Shown here piece after piece: positions 6,371 through 12,370 of a DNA stretch of 12,370 nucleotides. The DNA comes from Archangium sp. (lineage in GTDB: Bacteria > Myxococcota > Myxococcia > Myxococcales > Myxococcaceae). Location: positions 1-12,370 of the forward strand of contig JAEUJR010000043.1 of assembly GCA_016793585.1 (NCBI GenBank), read 5' to 3'. The position numbers were made by a program, and so were the translations under genes. The first letter of the stretch is position 1; every line of letters begins with the position of its first letter. The notes beneath the pieces were generated by a model, which saw nothing but the letters and a program-made list of their open reading frames with translations, searched no databases and was not told the origin of the DNA.

Positions 6371-8058
6371 TTCGGCCAACGTGCCTGCAGCAGCTCGAGC
6401 GCCACAGGTTCGATCCGCGACCAGGGCGCGCCACCGGTGTGCACCCGGGGCAGGGTGACGAGCGCTCGTGCGGCGGCTTCGGTGAGCTCACTGTTGCCGA
6501 AGCCGAACGTGTGAAGTCCGTCAGCGTGGCCGCTGGCGACGAAGGCCTCGATGGTCGTCGCCTTCACTTCGTCGACCCGCAGGTGCCGCAGCTTCGGGAG
6601 CACGCCGCGCGTCGCGACCAGCAGGCCCTCCTCTTTGAAGGGGTTCTCGCGGCCGAGGAACAGCGTCTGGGCGTTTGGCATGTGCTCGAGCAGCGCCCGC
6701 AGGCCGGTGTTCCCGATGCGGTTCGAGAAGAGCGACAACGACTCGAGCCCTGCGAACCACGGCGCCGCCGAGAGCGCTCTGGCGCCTTTCGAGCCGACGT
6801 TGGTCATCAGCAGCTCGAGCTCTTTCAGACGTCGACACAGTGGCCCGGTCGCGAGGCTCGTCGCACCCGCTTCATCGAGCGCGTTGAGCCCGAAGTCTGC
6901 ACGTTCCAGAGGCCACTCGGCCAGCGCCAGCGACGCAAACCCGGCCGGAGACGCGCGCACCTGCGAGATCGACACCTCACGCAGTCGGGGGAGAGCGAGC
7001 CTCGCCAGGGCCGCCAGCCCTGTGTCGCCCAGCATGTTCGAGTTCAAAGAGAGCGACTCGACGGCCGCCGAGCTCGCGAGCACCGGGGCCACGGTGTCTG
7101 CCCTCAGCCCCACGTTGTCGAGCGTGAGCTCGGTGAGCAGCGCCGAGCGACCGAGAAACGCCGCGAGCGCCCCGAGCGCGGGCGCCGAGGCCTCGAGATG
7201 GAGCGCACGAAGCCGTGGCAGCGCCGACAGCGCGCTCCACTCGATGGTCGCGGAGCGAAGCTCGAGCCGTTCGAGCAGAACGAACCCGGCGAGCGCCTTC
7301 GTCGCCGAGTCGGCCAACGACACGCCTTCGAGCCGCAGGGCGTGGAGCGGAAGGCTCGCGAGCGTTCGAACTGCCGCAGGCTCGACCTCGTCGCCGAGGT
7401 GACGCACCGTCAAGGCGCGCAGGGCAGGCGCCTTCTCGGCGAGGGTCTTCGCGAACGATGCCGTCAGCGGCGCCACGACCTCGAGCGTCTCGACCGACGC
7501 GAAGGCGCCCGTGGCGAGGAGCGGCTCGGTCAGCGCGGGCCGTTCTCCGCCAGCCGAGAGCCTGCGCAGGTGCTTCACGATCGGGTGGCGCGGCAGCCAC
7601 TCGACCCAGCGCGGGTCAGCCTCGGAGTCCTGAGCCTCGAGCTCTCGAATCGGGGCGCGCTCGAAGAGCCAGTCGAGCACGGCAGGTGTCCTCAGTTGAA
7701 CGTGCGCAATCTCGGGCAGCCCGTTCGCGAAGCCGATGCCTCTGAGGTTGCGGGCGAGCGTGATGTCGTCGGGCTTCAGGTGCCGGCGCCACTCGGGGCT
7801 GAGACGACCGAACAGCTCGTCGCGACGGTCGATCTCTGCCGGCGTCGGTTGCTTCGAGAGAGCGAGCTGCAGGTACTCACCGCGCAGGTCGCCCGCATCA
7901 AGCAAGGCGTCGGCCAGCACGGCCCGGGCGTCGAGATCGGCCGGGTGGGCGAGCACCGCGCGCCACGGGGACTCGAGCGCTCCCGTGAACGAAGCGGGGG
8001 CGTACGGTTGGTACTCTTCGCGAGGCCGGGTCGTCGCAACTGCGCGCTTCTTCGCCAC
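6358..8058 (-). CDS. Leucine-rich-repeat protein with TIGR02996-like repeat-companion segment
   Basis: A 566-residue protein starting from the GTG at 8058 (MAKKRAVATTRPREEYQPY). Residues 28-72 match the 'repeat-companion' pattern of TIGR02996: LESPWRAVLAHPADLDARAV then LADALLDAGDLRGEYLQLAL, with the 'vLADaLldaGDprGEyiqlq' core. Such segments are known from myxobacteria and planctomycetes ahead of repeat domains. From about residue 140 to 540 there are leucine-rich repeats of the ribonuclease-inhibitor type, e.g. LPRLRALHLEA, LTELTLDNVGL, VESLSLNSNMLGDTGLAAL and LESLSLFSNRIGNTGLRALL. There is no signal peptide or membrane helix, so it is probably cytoplasmic and binds protein partners; those are unknown. 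The frame is open to 8187, but the extension overlaps the divergent gene. The GTG at 8058 has no clear Shine-Dalgarno. Confidence 0.85.
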   Translation of the reverse strand: MAKKRAVATTRPREEYQPYAPASFTGALESPWRAVLAHPADLDARAVLADALLDAGDLRGEYLQLALSKQPTPAEIDRRDELFGRLSPEWRRHLKPDDITLARNLRGIGFANGLPEIAHVQLRTPAVLDWLFERAPIRELEAQDSEADPRWVEWLPRHPIVKHLRRLSAGGERPALTEPLLATGAFASVETLEVVAPLTASFAKTLAEKAPALRALTVRHLGDEVEPAAVRTLASLPLHALRLEGVSLADSATKALAGFVLLERLELRSATIEWSALSALPRLRALHLEASAPALGALAAFLGRSALLTELTLDNVGLRADTVAPVLASSAAVESLSLNSNMLGDTGLAALARLALPRLREVSISQVRASPAGFASLALAEWPLERADFGLNALDEAGATSLATGPLCRRLKELELLMTNVGSKGARALSAAPWFAGLESLSLFSNRIGNTGLRALLEHMPNAQTLFLGRENPFKEEGLLVATRGVLPKLRHLRVDEVKATTIEAFVASGHADGLHTFGFGNSELTEAAARALVTLPRVHTGGAPWSRIEPVALELLQARWPNFAT

Positions 8059-8090
8059 GTGGGCGATCGTCGCATGGCCAGACGCGCTTT

Positions 8091-8103
8091 TGGTGATCCA
8101 CCA
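8091..8103. promoter_or_regulatory. Short dyad in the divergent intergenic region
   Basis: TGGTG-ATC-CACCA is a perfect 5-bp dyad in the 71-base gap between the divergent LRR gene and the 8130 gene. It could be an operator. A dyad this short occurs often by chance, so confidence is low. Confidence 0.2.
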
Positions 8104-8113
8104 CTCAGCCAGC

Positions 8114-8135
8114 CCGCATGTGAAGTGGCATGCGG
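8114..8135. promoter_or_regulatory. Inverted repeat straddling the start codon of the 8130 gene
   Basis: CCGCATG (8114-8120) and CATGCGG (8129-8135) form a perfect 7-bp inverted repeat with an 8-base spacer, and the ATG at 8130 lies inside the right arm. In RNA this would be a hairpin hiding the start codon; in DNA it could be a dimeric repressor site. Either reading is an inference. Confidence 0.35.
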
Positions 8136-8582
8136 CCAGCGCTGAAACGACGGGTGAACTCTCGGCACGAGGCAAACGCACTGCCACCGATCGCGCGTGC
8201 CCAGCTCTTGTGCGCGGGCCGCTGCCTGCTCGGAGCCCGCGACTTCGCGAGCCTTCTCGCCTGGAGCGATCGTGAAGGCATCGGCTGGTATCAGCTCGTG
8301 ATCGAAGACAGCCGGGGCGCTCCCACGTGGGACCTGTGGCTGCTCACGAGCGGCGATGACGGCGTCATCTTCACGCACGCAGCCCCCACTCACCTCGGGC
8401 TCATCGTCTCGCAGACCTACGTCGTCGACGTGCACGCTGCCCGAGACGAGCTCGTCGAGCGGCTGCAGCAGGCGATCGACGGCTTCGTGCCGCCCGTCTT
8501 CCGTGGGTGGGTGAACGAGGCGTCGCACGCGACCGTGAAGCTCGAAGCGATCGCGGTGCCCTGGCCTGGCGGAGAGGAGTGA
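8130..8582 (+). CDS. Conserved-looking cytoplasmic protein of unknown function
   Basis: A 150-residue protein without a signal peptide or membrane helix; I do not recognise the family. The first 20 residues are basic and low in complexity. The rest looks like a compact alpha/beta domain: a helix (ARAQLLCAGRCLLGARDFASLLAWS), strands around WYQLVIEDSRGAPTWDLWLLTSGDDGVIF, and a helix near the end (ARDELVERLQQAIDGFV). Codon use with G/C-rich third positions matches its neighbours, which supports coding. The start may be the ATG at 8130 or the GTG at 8154 (MNSRHEANALPP), because the first ATG sits in an inverted repeat and has no good Shine-Dalgarno. It lies 57 bases upstream of the large lipoprotein on the same strand and might share its transcript, but no functional link is visible. 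Confidence 0.7.
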   Translation: MRPALKRRVNSRHEANALPPIARAQLLCAGRCLLGARDFASLLAWSDREGIGWYQLVIEDSRGAPTWDLWLLTSGDDGVIFTHAAPTHLGLIVSQTYVVDVHAARDELVERLQQAIDGFVPPVFRGWVNEASHATVKLEAIAVPWPGGEE

Positions 8583-8639
8583 CAGGGGTGGGAACAACTG
8601 TGTTCGAGAAGCACCGACGGGGCGGGCTACACTGACGCG

Positions 8640-11600
8640 ATGCGCGTACGTCTCTGGGTCCCGATCGTCTTGCTGCTCGGGTGCGGAGGGACGACCAACC
8701 CGCCAGTCGGGAAGTGCGAGGGCGTGCGTTGCCCCGGCACCGACCGCTGCGACCCCGAGACGGGGGCGTGCCGTGCCCAGACGAACGATGCGGGCATCGA
8801 TGCCGGGCTGACGGTCGATGCAGGGCGCGACGCAGGCGCCATCGACGCAGGGGTCGACGCCGGAACTGCCGACGCGGGCGTTCGTGACGCGGGCGTCGAC
8901 GCGGGCGTGGACGGGGGGGTTGGTCGCGATGCCGGGCTCGACGCGGGGGCGCCCGAGTGTCTCGACAACTTCGACTGCGTCGGCGTGCGGAATCGTTGCG
9001 ACGTGGCGCGAGGCCGCTGCGTCGAGTGTCTGGAGGACTCGCACTGCCCGAGCGCGATTCCGAAGTGCGACGTCGTTCGCAACGAGTGCGCCGAGTGTCT
9101 CTCGAACGTCGACTGCTCGAACCCGCGGCCCACCTGTCGGAGCCAGGTCTGCGACGACTGCCTCACGCTCTCGGAGTGCGGGGCGGGCCGGCTGTGTGAT
9201 CTGCGCTTCGGCGACTGCTCGACCCTGCCCGATTCCTGCGCGGCGCCACAGGTGCTGTCGATCGCCGACGGCGGCGGGTCGGCCTTCGTGACGGTCGACC
9301 TCTCGACCGCGCTCGACGACGTGACCACCTCGTGCAGCACCGGCCCCGACCTCGTCTACGCGCTCGAGCTGCCCGCGCCGAGAGACGTGACGATCACGGC
9401 GAGGCTCGTCGGCCCCGGAACCGCCGCGCCTGCCGTTTCCCTGCGCGCCGCCCCGTGTTGCGCGGGCAGCGAGCTCGCCTGTGACGCCGTGCGTGATGGT
9501 GGCTCGGCGGCGTCGCTGGCGCTGAGCAACGTGGCGGCAGGCTCATACTTCGTGATCCTCGAGTCTCCGCCCGGAAGCACGGGCCGGGTCGAGCTCGGCG
9601 TGACGGCGGTGCCCCAGCCGACGATGGCTGCGAACGACACCTGCGCAGGCGCCGAGCCGCTCCAGTTCTTCGGGACGCGCGCCGTGACGGTGGGCTCGAC
9701 GGTGCTGGGCTCGAACGACGGCCTGGGGCCCAGCTGCAGCCCCACCGCCGCCGCGACGGGGCCTGATCTCGTCTACACGTACGACGTCGACGGTGGCTCG
9801 AACGTGTCGATCACCGTTCGCCCGCTCGGGGGCTCGTCGCTCGTTCCTGTCGTCTCGGTGCGGCCCGCCTGCGCGAGCGCCATGAACGAGCTCGGCTGCT
9901 CGACGGCCACGGCCGCGCAAGAGACCCGCACCGTCTCGCTTCCGAACCACCCCGCCGGCCAGTACGCCGTCATCGTCGACTCGGCGAACGGCTCGACGGG
10001 CAGCTTCCAGCTCGAGGTGACGAAGACGCCGATCGTGCCCAACGACACGTGCGCGGCGGTGCAGCCGCTCACCTTCGCCGGCAACGTCGCCACCGCGACC
10101 GGAGACACGACGTACGCCGTGAACGACAACGCACCCACCGACGCGTCGCCCTCGTGTTCGGCCTCGGCGCGAACGAGCGGTCAAGACGTCGTGTTCTCGT
10201 ACACGCTCACGCAGGCGCGAGACGTCACGATCAGCGTCACACCGACGGGGCTCTCGCCGACCTTCTGGCCCGTGCTCTCGATTCGGAACGCGTGCACGAA
10301 CCCGGCGACGAACGCCGAGCTGTCGTGCGTGAGCCCGAACGCGTCGATGCAGGCCCGCACGACGCTCGTGAACCAGAGCGCCGGCACGTACGTGGTGTGG
10401 GTCGACTCCGCTGCGCAGACGAACGGGCCGTTCCAGCTCGAGGTGGTGACCGCTGCGCCGACGCCGCCTCCGACGAACGACACCTGCGCCACGCCGCAGC
10501 CGCTCGTCTTCACCGGCAACGTCGCGACGGTGAGCAGCTCGACGCTTCAGGCGGCCAACGACAACTTCGCCTTCGATCTCTCACCCACCTGCTCGTCGAC
10601 GGCGCGGCAGAACGGCCGTGACGTCGTCTACGCCTTCACGCTCGCTGCGCCGCAGGACGTCACCATCGACGTGACGCCCACGGCCGGGTCGCTGCTGCGC
10701 CCGGTGCTCTACGTCCGCCGCGGCTCGTGCAACTCGCAGCTGCTTGGCGACGAGCTGGTGTGTCTCGAGCGCGTCGGCCCGGCGCACACCGTGCTGACGA
10801 ACCTGCTGCCTGGCACCTATTGGCTCTTCGTCGACGGCGCTGGGGGCAGCTCGGGCAACTTCACGCTCGAGGTGACGAAGGGCGCCCCCACGCCCAGCCC
10901 CTCGAATGACGAATGCGCGGGGCTGCAGCCGCTCGCCTTCTCGAACGACGTCGCGACGGTGGTGGGCACGACGTTCGGCGCCAGCAACTCGAACACCAGC
11001 AGCGACAACGCGCCGGCGTGTGGCGCCGACTTCATTCCGCGCCGCTGGGGCCGCGACCTCGTCTATTCGTACACCCTCACGTCGGCGAAAGACGTCGAGG
11101 TGCGCGTGACGAGCGGCAGCGGCAGCGCCTTCGCGCCCGTCACCTACGTGCGTGGGCCGGGGCAGTGCACGCTGGGCTTCGCGGGCAATGAGCTGGCCTG
11201 TGGCGCCTCGAACGGCCCGGGCAGCGCGCTCGTCTACCTGCCGAACCAGGCCGCGGGCACGTACCCGCTCTTCGTCGACTCGAACTCCTACGAGACTGGC
11301 GTCTTCACGCTGGTGGTGCGCCAGCTGCCGCCCACGTTGCCCCCCGCGAACGACACCTGCACGGCACCGCAGGCCATCTCACCTGGCGCGACCGGCGTGA
11401 CGGGCAGCACCGTCGGCGCGCGCAACGACTACTCCATCGGCTCCAACCCCCGCTACGCGGCCGCGTGCGGCACCTCGTTCATGGACGGCCGCGACGCGGT
11501 CTACGCGTTCACGGCGCCGTCGAGCGGAGCGTTCACGGCCACGGTGACGCCGCAGGGCCAGTTCGATCCCGCGCTCCTCCAGCTCGGTGGGTGTACGGCG

Positions 11601-11756
11601 GCCCAGTGCCTGCGCTCGAGTGACACGGCAGGGCCGGGGGCGGCGGAGGCGATCGCGTTCACGGCCTCGGCCGGGCAGACCGTGTTCTTCGTCGTCGACA
11701 GCGCGACCGAAGGCGCACCTTTCGGCTCGGGGGCTTTCACGCTCCGGGTGCAGTGA
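8640..11756 (+). CDS. Large modular surface lipoprotein with DAG linker, Cys-repeat block and six beta repeats
   Basis: A 1038-residue envelope lipoprotein. Residues 1-14 are a type II signal peptide and LLGC gives the lipidated cysteine at 15. A four-cysteine motif follows (KCEGVRCPGTDRCDPETGAC, 25-44). Next is a flexible linker of eleven Asp-Ala-Gly triplets (50-103). A cysteine block (107-193) holds four units of about C-x5-C-x6-C-x6-C; the first two have an exact 23-residue period. Six tandem domains of 134-148 residues start at 198, 332, 468, 613, 756 and 904. Most open with ND[TE]C, share GRDVVY-x-[FY]-T-L, DVTI-x-VTP and AGTY-x-[VL]-[FW]-VDS, and end LEVT before a Pro-rich joint. This pattern resembles pre-peptidase C-terminal (PPC-like) beta sandwiches, but no protease domain is present. 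A surface binding or scaffold role is an inference. There is no clear Shine-Dalgarno before the ATG; a TACACT lies seven bases upstream of it. Confidence 0.93.
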   Translation: MRVRLWVPIVLLLGCGGTTNPPVGKCEGVRCPGTDRCDPETGACRAQTNDAGIDAGLTVDAGRDAGAIDAGVDAGTADAGVRDAGVDAGVDGGVGRDAGLDAGAPECLDNFDCVGVRNRCDVARGRCVECLEDSHCPSAIPKCDVVRNECAECLSNVDCSNPRPTCRSQVCDDCLTLSECGAGRLCDLRFGDCSTLPDSCAAPQVLSIADGGGSAFVTVDLSTALDDVTTSCSTGPDLVYALELPAPRDVTITARLVGPGTAAPAVSLRAAPCCAGSELACDAVRDGGSAASLALSNVAAGSYFVILESPPGSTGRVELGVTAVPQPTMAANDTCAGAEPLQFFGTRAVTVGSTVLGSNDGLGPSCSPTAAATGPDLVYTYDVDGGSNVSITVRPLGGSSLVPVVSVRPACASAMNELGCSTATAAQETRTVSLPNHPAGQYAVIVDSANGSTGSFQLEVTKTPIVPNDTCAAVQPLTFAGNVATATGDTTYAVNDNAPTDASPSCSASARTSGQDVVFSYTLTQARDVTISVTPTGLSPTFWPVLSIRNACTNPATNAELSCVSPNASMQARTTLVNQSAGTYVVWVDSAAQTNGPFQLEVVTAAPTPPPTNDTCATPQPLVFTGNVATVSSSTLQAANDNFAFDLSPTCSSTARQNGRDVVYAFTLAAPQDVTIDVTPTAGSLLRPVLYVRRGSCNSQLLGDELVCLERVGPAHTVLTNLLPGTYWLFVDGAGGSSGNFTLEVTKGAPTPSPSNDECAGLQPLAFSNDVATVVGTTFGASNSNTSSDNAPACGADFIPRRWGRDLVYSYTLTSAKDVEVRVTSGSGSAFAPVTYVRGPGQCTLGFAGNELACGASNGPGSALVYLPNQAAGTYPLFVDSNSYETGVFTLVVRQLPPTLPPANDTCTAPQAISPGATGVTGSTVGARNDYSIGSNPRYAAACGTSFMDGRDAVYAFTAPSSGAFTATVTPQGQFDPALLQLGGCTAAQCLRSSDTAGPGAAEAIAFTASAGQTVFFVVDSATEGAPFGSGAFTLRVQ
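8787..8948 (+). repeat. Degenerate Asp-Ala-Gly (GAY-GCN-GGN) minisatellite
   Basis: In-frame repeats of a GACGCGGGC-type unit, interspersed with GTC, ATC or CTC codons, encode eleven DAG triplets and one DGG within 54 residues. The protein product would be an acidic, flexible tether between the lipid anchor and the cysteine block. The high similarity at DNA level suggests growth and shrinkage by slippage. Confidence 0.85.
9231..11753 (+). repeat. Six tandem beta-domain repeats within the lipoprotein gene
   Basis: Repeat units begin at 9231, 9633, 10041, 10476, 10905 and 11349 (about 402-444 bases each). Units 2-5 each carry four cysteines at equivalent places: in ND-x-C, before the DVVY strand, after the PV-x-x-VR strand, and in EL-x-C. 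That suggests two disulfides per domain. Units 1 and 6 are the most divergent, as expected for the ends of a tandem array expanded from the middle. Confidence 0.85.
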
Positions 11757-12370
11757 GCCCCGACGTGCCGCGCGTCGCGAGGTACTGCGCGCACTCGTCG
11801 GCCCAGCCGGCCGCCCCTCGTTTGTCCTTCCGGTAGAGGTCGACGAAGGCCCTCAGGCAACCGGCGTAGTTCGCGTGGTCGTGGACAAGCGCCTGCACGA
11901 ACTGCTTCGCCGCGGCCGTCTTCAGCTTCAGCTGCGGGAGCAGCATCACGATGCCGCTGCACCGCCCCTCGAGCAGGTCGCGTCGCGTGTCGAGCTCGAA
12001 GAAGTCGATCAGCACCTTCGCGCGCAGGGTGTCTTCGGCCGAGAGGCCCTTCTTCGGGAACACGAGCGGGCCGTTCCAGCCCAGCAGCGCTTCCGGGTCG
12101 GCGCCGGTCGCGCCGATGGGCAGCACGAGGCAGGGCTTCTCGACGGGATCGAGCGCGGCGTTGCGTTGGCCCTTCTTCCCTCGCTTGCCCAGAATGGGAA
12201 AACGGTCGCCCTTGAGCTCGCTGTTGCACGTCTTGCACGACACGCCGTAGTTCAGGTGATCGAACGCGAGCCACACGTAGCCCGTCGGCACGCCTGCCCC
12301 GAGCTGGTCGTCGTAGTCGATCTGTCGGCGGGCCTTCACCTTCGGGGGCGGCCACACGGTCACGCGGTTC
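11737..12370 (-). CDS. HNH-nuclease-like protein (TIGR02646/PtuB-like), C-terminal part, cut by the window edge
   Basis: The frame is open from the right edge of the window to a stop at 11737, giving about 211 visible residues. The key segment is TGYVWLAFDHLNYGVSCKTCN followed by SELKGDRFPI. It matches, from memory, the second half of an HNH motif in the TIGR02646/PtuB-like group: W-L-A-[YF], then N, then S-C-x-x-C-N, K-G-[ND]-x-F-P-[IL]. The two cysteines would bind structural zinc. Downstream LDPVEKPCLVLP also fits that group, where a 'dP....P.l.' strand follows. The first catalytic His and the N-terminal CxxC expected in this family would lie beyond the window. The in-frame GTG at 12363 is therefore probably an internal codon, not the start. 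The gene is convergent with the lipoprotein, overlapping its end by 20 bases. Function in defence or repair cannot be judged from this part alone. Confidence 0.72.
   Translation of the reverse strand, partial: NRVTVWPPPKVKARRQIDYDDQLGAGVPTGYVWLAFDHLNYGVSCKTCNSELKGDRFPILGKRGKKGQRNAALDPVEKPCLVLPIGATGADPEALLGWNGPLVFPKKGLSAEDTLRAKVLIDFFELDTRRDLLEGRCSGIVMLLPQLKLKTAAAKQFVQALVHDHANYAGCLRAFVDLYRKDKRGAAGWADECAQYLATRGTSGLTAPGA

Noticed and set aside
6094..8145. 683-codon open frame on the plus strand opposite the LRR and EamA genes
   Set aside because: It is very rich in Arg, Gln and Glu, has no recognisable motif and lies entirely antisense to two well-supported genes; a high-GC codon shadow.
8787..8948. 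CRISPR-like or tandem DNA repeat
   Set aside because: The repetition is in frame, encodes the DAG linker and has no separate spacers.
7776..9044. 422-codon minus-strand frame across the divergent region
   Set aside because: It crosses three supported genes and its composition follows the antisense of the DAG repeat and the LRR start; no domain is visible.
8627..9340. 237-codon Ser/Thr/Pro-rich minus-strand frame
   Set aside because: Its low-complexity repeats are simply the reverse complement of the DAG-coding repeat.
11501..12355. 284-codon minus-strand frame overlapping the HNH-like gene
   Set aside because: It is Arg/Pro-rich and in a different frame from the conserved CKTCN...DRFPI segment; a shadow.

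Overview
The window looks like chromosomal DNA from a high-GC member of the Myxococcota (myxobacteria and relatives). Three things point there. The ribosomal proteins S12 and S7 are of ordinary bacterial type. One very large lipoprotein carries an Asp-Ala-Gly linker, a spaced-cysteine block and tandem beta domains, an architecture common in myxobacteria. A leucine-rich-repeat protein opens with a TIGR02996-like 'repeat-companion' segment. The lineage is inferred from protein style; no rRNA is present.

Layout from left to right. On the minus strand lie the first 35 codons of a probable HEAT-repeat protein (1-105) and, upstream of it, a class B DnaJ-type co-chaperone (147-1097). Nose to nose with the DnaJ start, on the plus strand, is an exported SurA-N-like protein (1100-1789), coupled by a GTGA overlap to rimI (1786-2253). 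rpsL and rpsG (2349-3206) follow as a compact unit with its own candidate promoter and a strong intrinsic terminator; fusA and tuf do not follow. A secreted alpha/beta hydrolase with a duplicated DUF3887-like region starts only 16 bases after that terminator (3290-4882). Its 3' end overlaps a minus-strand group: a leucine-rich-repeat protein (6358-8058), an EamA-type transporter (5436-6299) and a small secreted protein (4879-5379). On the plus strand come a protein of unknown function (8130-8582) and the 1038-residue lipoprotein (8640-11756). The window closes with the C-terminal part of an HNH-nuclease-like protein on the minus strand (11737-12370), whose N-terminus lies outside.

Functional themes are protein folding and export (DnaJ, SurA-like), ribosome assembly and modification (RimI, S12, S7), and envelope or surface proteins (hydrolase, secreted small protein, lipoprotein). 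Coding density is very high. There is no stretch above 300 bases without a gene; the longest gap is the 95-base rpsL leader region. I see no tRNA, rRNA, CRISPR array, insertion sequence, attachment site or origin. I did not find a convincing new multi-gene system. The best leads are the modular lipoprotein, the LRR/TIGR02996 protein, the truncated HNH nuclease, and several small regulatory oddities at gene starts.
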